A stretch of DNA of 13,830 bases from an archaeon. GTDB taxonomy: Archaea > Aenigmatarchaeota > Aenigmatarchaeia > GW2011-AR5 > GCA-2688965. The stretch spans positions 6,944-20,773 of the forward strand of contig NZEE01000042.1 of NCBI GenBank assembly GCA_002688965.1. The letters are read 5' to 3'. A program made the translations under genes and the position numbers. Positions 13,337 to 13,830 of this stretch are shown here, piece by piece (within the stretch, counting starts at the first letter, position 1; every line of letters begins with the position of its first letter). Below the pieces are notes generated by a model that had not been told where the DNA came from, did no database searches, and saw only the letters and a list, made by a program, of their open reading frames with translations.

Positions 13337-13511
13337 CACAACAATCCTGTGCTTCACCGTCAAGTGATTCAATCCATTCGTTTGCAATTTTAATATCTTC
13401 CATGACTGCATCACATTCACATTTATCTATTGGTGTACATGTACACGATTCATATAAAACTTTTGCTTTCAACCCACGAATTACTTGTTCATTTAAAATT
13501 ATTGCATGCAT
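13329..13511 (-). CDS. Small Cys-containing protein, 60 aa
   Basis: First gene of the small-gene operon. AAGGAG (13523-13518) is 6 bases before ATG 13511, behind a good promoter. The 60 residues (MHAIILNEQVIRGLKAKVLY onward) contain ESCTCTPIDKCECDAV in the middle and CCDG at the very end, six Cys in total, which may bind a metal ion. Function and family are unknown. The stop overlaps the start of the 40-aa gene by 8 bases. Confidence 0.75.
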   Translation of the reverse strand: MHAIILNEQVIRGLKAKVLYESCTCTPIDKCECDAVMEDIKIANEWIESLDGEAQDCCDG

Positions 13512-13537
13512 GATATTCTCCTTATATAAACATTATC

Positions 13538-13565
13538 ATTCTATCATATGTATACTGTTTGTCAA
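13538..13565 (-). promoter_or_regulatory. Sigma-70 type promoter for the small-gene operon
   Basis: TTGACA (13565-13560) and TAGAAT (13543-13538) are 16 bases apart, with AAGGAG and the ATG of the 60-aa gene downstream. The -35 box starts 3 bases beyond a terminator-like hairpin, so one transcription unit ends exactly where the next begins. Confidence 0.75.
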
Positions 13566-13567
13566 AT

Positions 13568-13620
13568 AAAAAAGATAGGGTTTCCTTAAATTGTATTACA
13601 AGTACTAACCTATCTTTTTT
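13568..13620 (-). terminator. Terminator-like long-loop hairpin
   Basis: AAAAAAGATAGG (13568-13579) and CCTATCTTTTTT (13609-13620) form a perfect 12-bp inverted repeat with a 29-base loop. On the minus strand the stem ends in TTTTTT followed by ATTTGACA, so it can act as a terminator for a transcript arriving from beyond 13620. The loop is longer than usual, and half the stem is A/T, so efficiency is uncertain. It can also form on the plus strand. Confidence 0.55.
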
Positions 13621-13830
13621 CGTCCCCAGTGAGAGCCACTCACTCTAGTCGTAATGAATCTTACATCATCTTCACACCCGAAGGTGTCACCAAAGGCTTT
13701 GTACCCAAAGGAACGAGATTGTTTGTACTCCGACAGGATTCTATTATACCTGCAACTTTCGAGGTTAACTAATATTGTTATTACTCTACTCGCACTGCCA
13801 CTGTTAGAGTTACCCAACTAGAATCTATAC
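13621..13830 (-). ncRNA. Candidate structured non-coding RNA, 5' end outside window
   Basis: On the minus strand this stretch is dense in short stems: ACACC-TTCG-GGTGT (a cUUCGg tetraloop), AGTGAG-TGGCT-CTCACT, CTTTG-GGTA-CAAAG and CAGG...CCTG. It ends at the hairpin at 13568-13620, which could be its terminator. The only frame through it (13605-13817) would need a TTG start without a ribosome site and gives a protein unlike any phage protein. GC content is higher than in nearby non-coding DNA. I see no complete tRNA, and no tmRNA or intron core motif that I can name. It could be a phage small RNA, part of a larger RNA to the right, or a decayed gene. Confidence 0.35.

Noticed and set aside
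13337..13420. Longer start at 13420 for the 40-aa basic protein
   Set aside because: The extra 28 residues overlap the 60-aa gene and do not resemble protein, while the conserved pattern begins at ATG 13336 with a ribosome site.
13605..13817. Minus-strand frame of 70 codons at the right end
   Set aside because: It needs a TTG start with no ribosome site, its last codons run into a terminator-like stem, and the sequence is full of RNA-like hairpins. Kept as a candidate RNA instead, with low confidence.
13621..13830. tRNA or tmRNA gene
   Set aside because: No complete cloverleaf, no T-arm GTTCRA-type motif in the right place and no CCA end could be found on either strand.

Overview
This AT-rich window is part of the genome of a T4-like (Straboviridae/Kyanoviridae-type) myovirus, most likely marine. 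The evidence is a set of T4 core proteins recognisable by sequence: gp4 head completion nuclease, gp19 tail tube, gp26-type baseplate hub assembly protein, gp53 baseplate wedge, a gp48/gp54-type tail tube cap, gp32 single-strand binding protein and gp33 late-transcription co-activator. Exact T4-type late promoter motifs (TATAAATA) are also present. No photosynthesis or other host-derived metabolic gene is visible, so the host cannot be named.

Layout. Positions 1-3808 (minus strand) are a baseplate block: gp48/54-like cap, gp53, then a large Cys-containing hub-like structural protein that runs off the left edge. Positions 3865-7102 (plus strand) are a tail block: gp4, gp19, gp26, a gp51-like short frame and an Asn/Lys-rich protein carrying a tape-measure-type C-terminal motif. 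A bidirectional terminator with a UUCG loop separates this from the convergent gp33-gp32 unit (7155-8383, minus). Positions 8494-10985 (plus) encode two virion-type proteins behind a late promoter. Positions 10985-13511 (minus) hold small, overlapping, probably early genes: an acidic 231-aa protein, a thioredoxin-like protein with a Cys-rich head and a Pro-linked tail, an Sm-like protein and several proteins under 75 aa. The right end (13568-13830) holds a terminator-like hairpin and a highly structured stretch that may be a non-coding RNA.

Regulation. Four minus-strand promoters of the host sigma-70 type (TTGACA-like, TATAAT-like) all have 16-base spacers and precede gp33, gp32 and the small-gene units. 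Plus-strand structural genes carry TATAAATA late motifs. The gp33 early promoter and a late promoter sit back to back in one 110-base gap, so the co-activator of late transcription is divergent from a late structural gene.

The most striking signal is at the end of gene 26. A canonical -1 slippery heptamer (TTTTTTC, in the correct phase) is followed after 6 bases by a perfect 7-bp hairpin. The -1 frame continues as the gp51-like protein, which has no ATG start. This matches the layout of tail-assembly-chaperone frameshifts in lambda-like phages. The hairpin also covers a Shine-Dalgarno sequence for an in-frame GTG, so translational coupling is the competing explanation. A second signal is a pair of hairpins with identical UAGUU loops in the gp32 mRNA leader, a good candidate for an autoregulatory operator.
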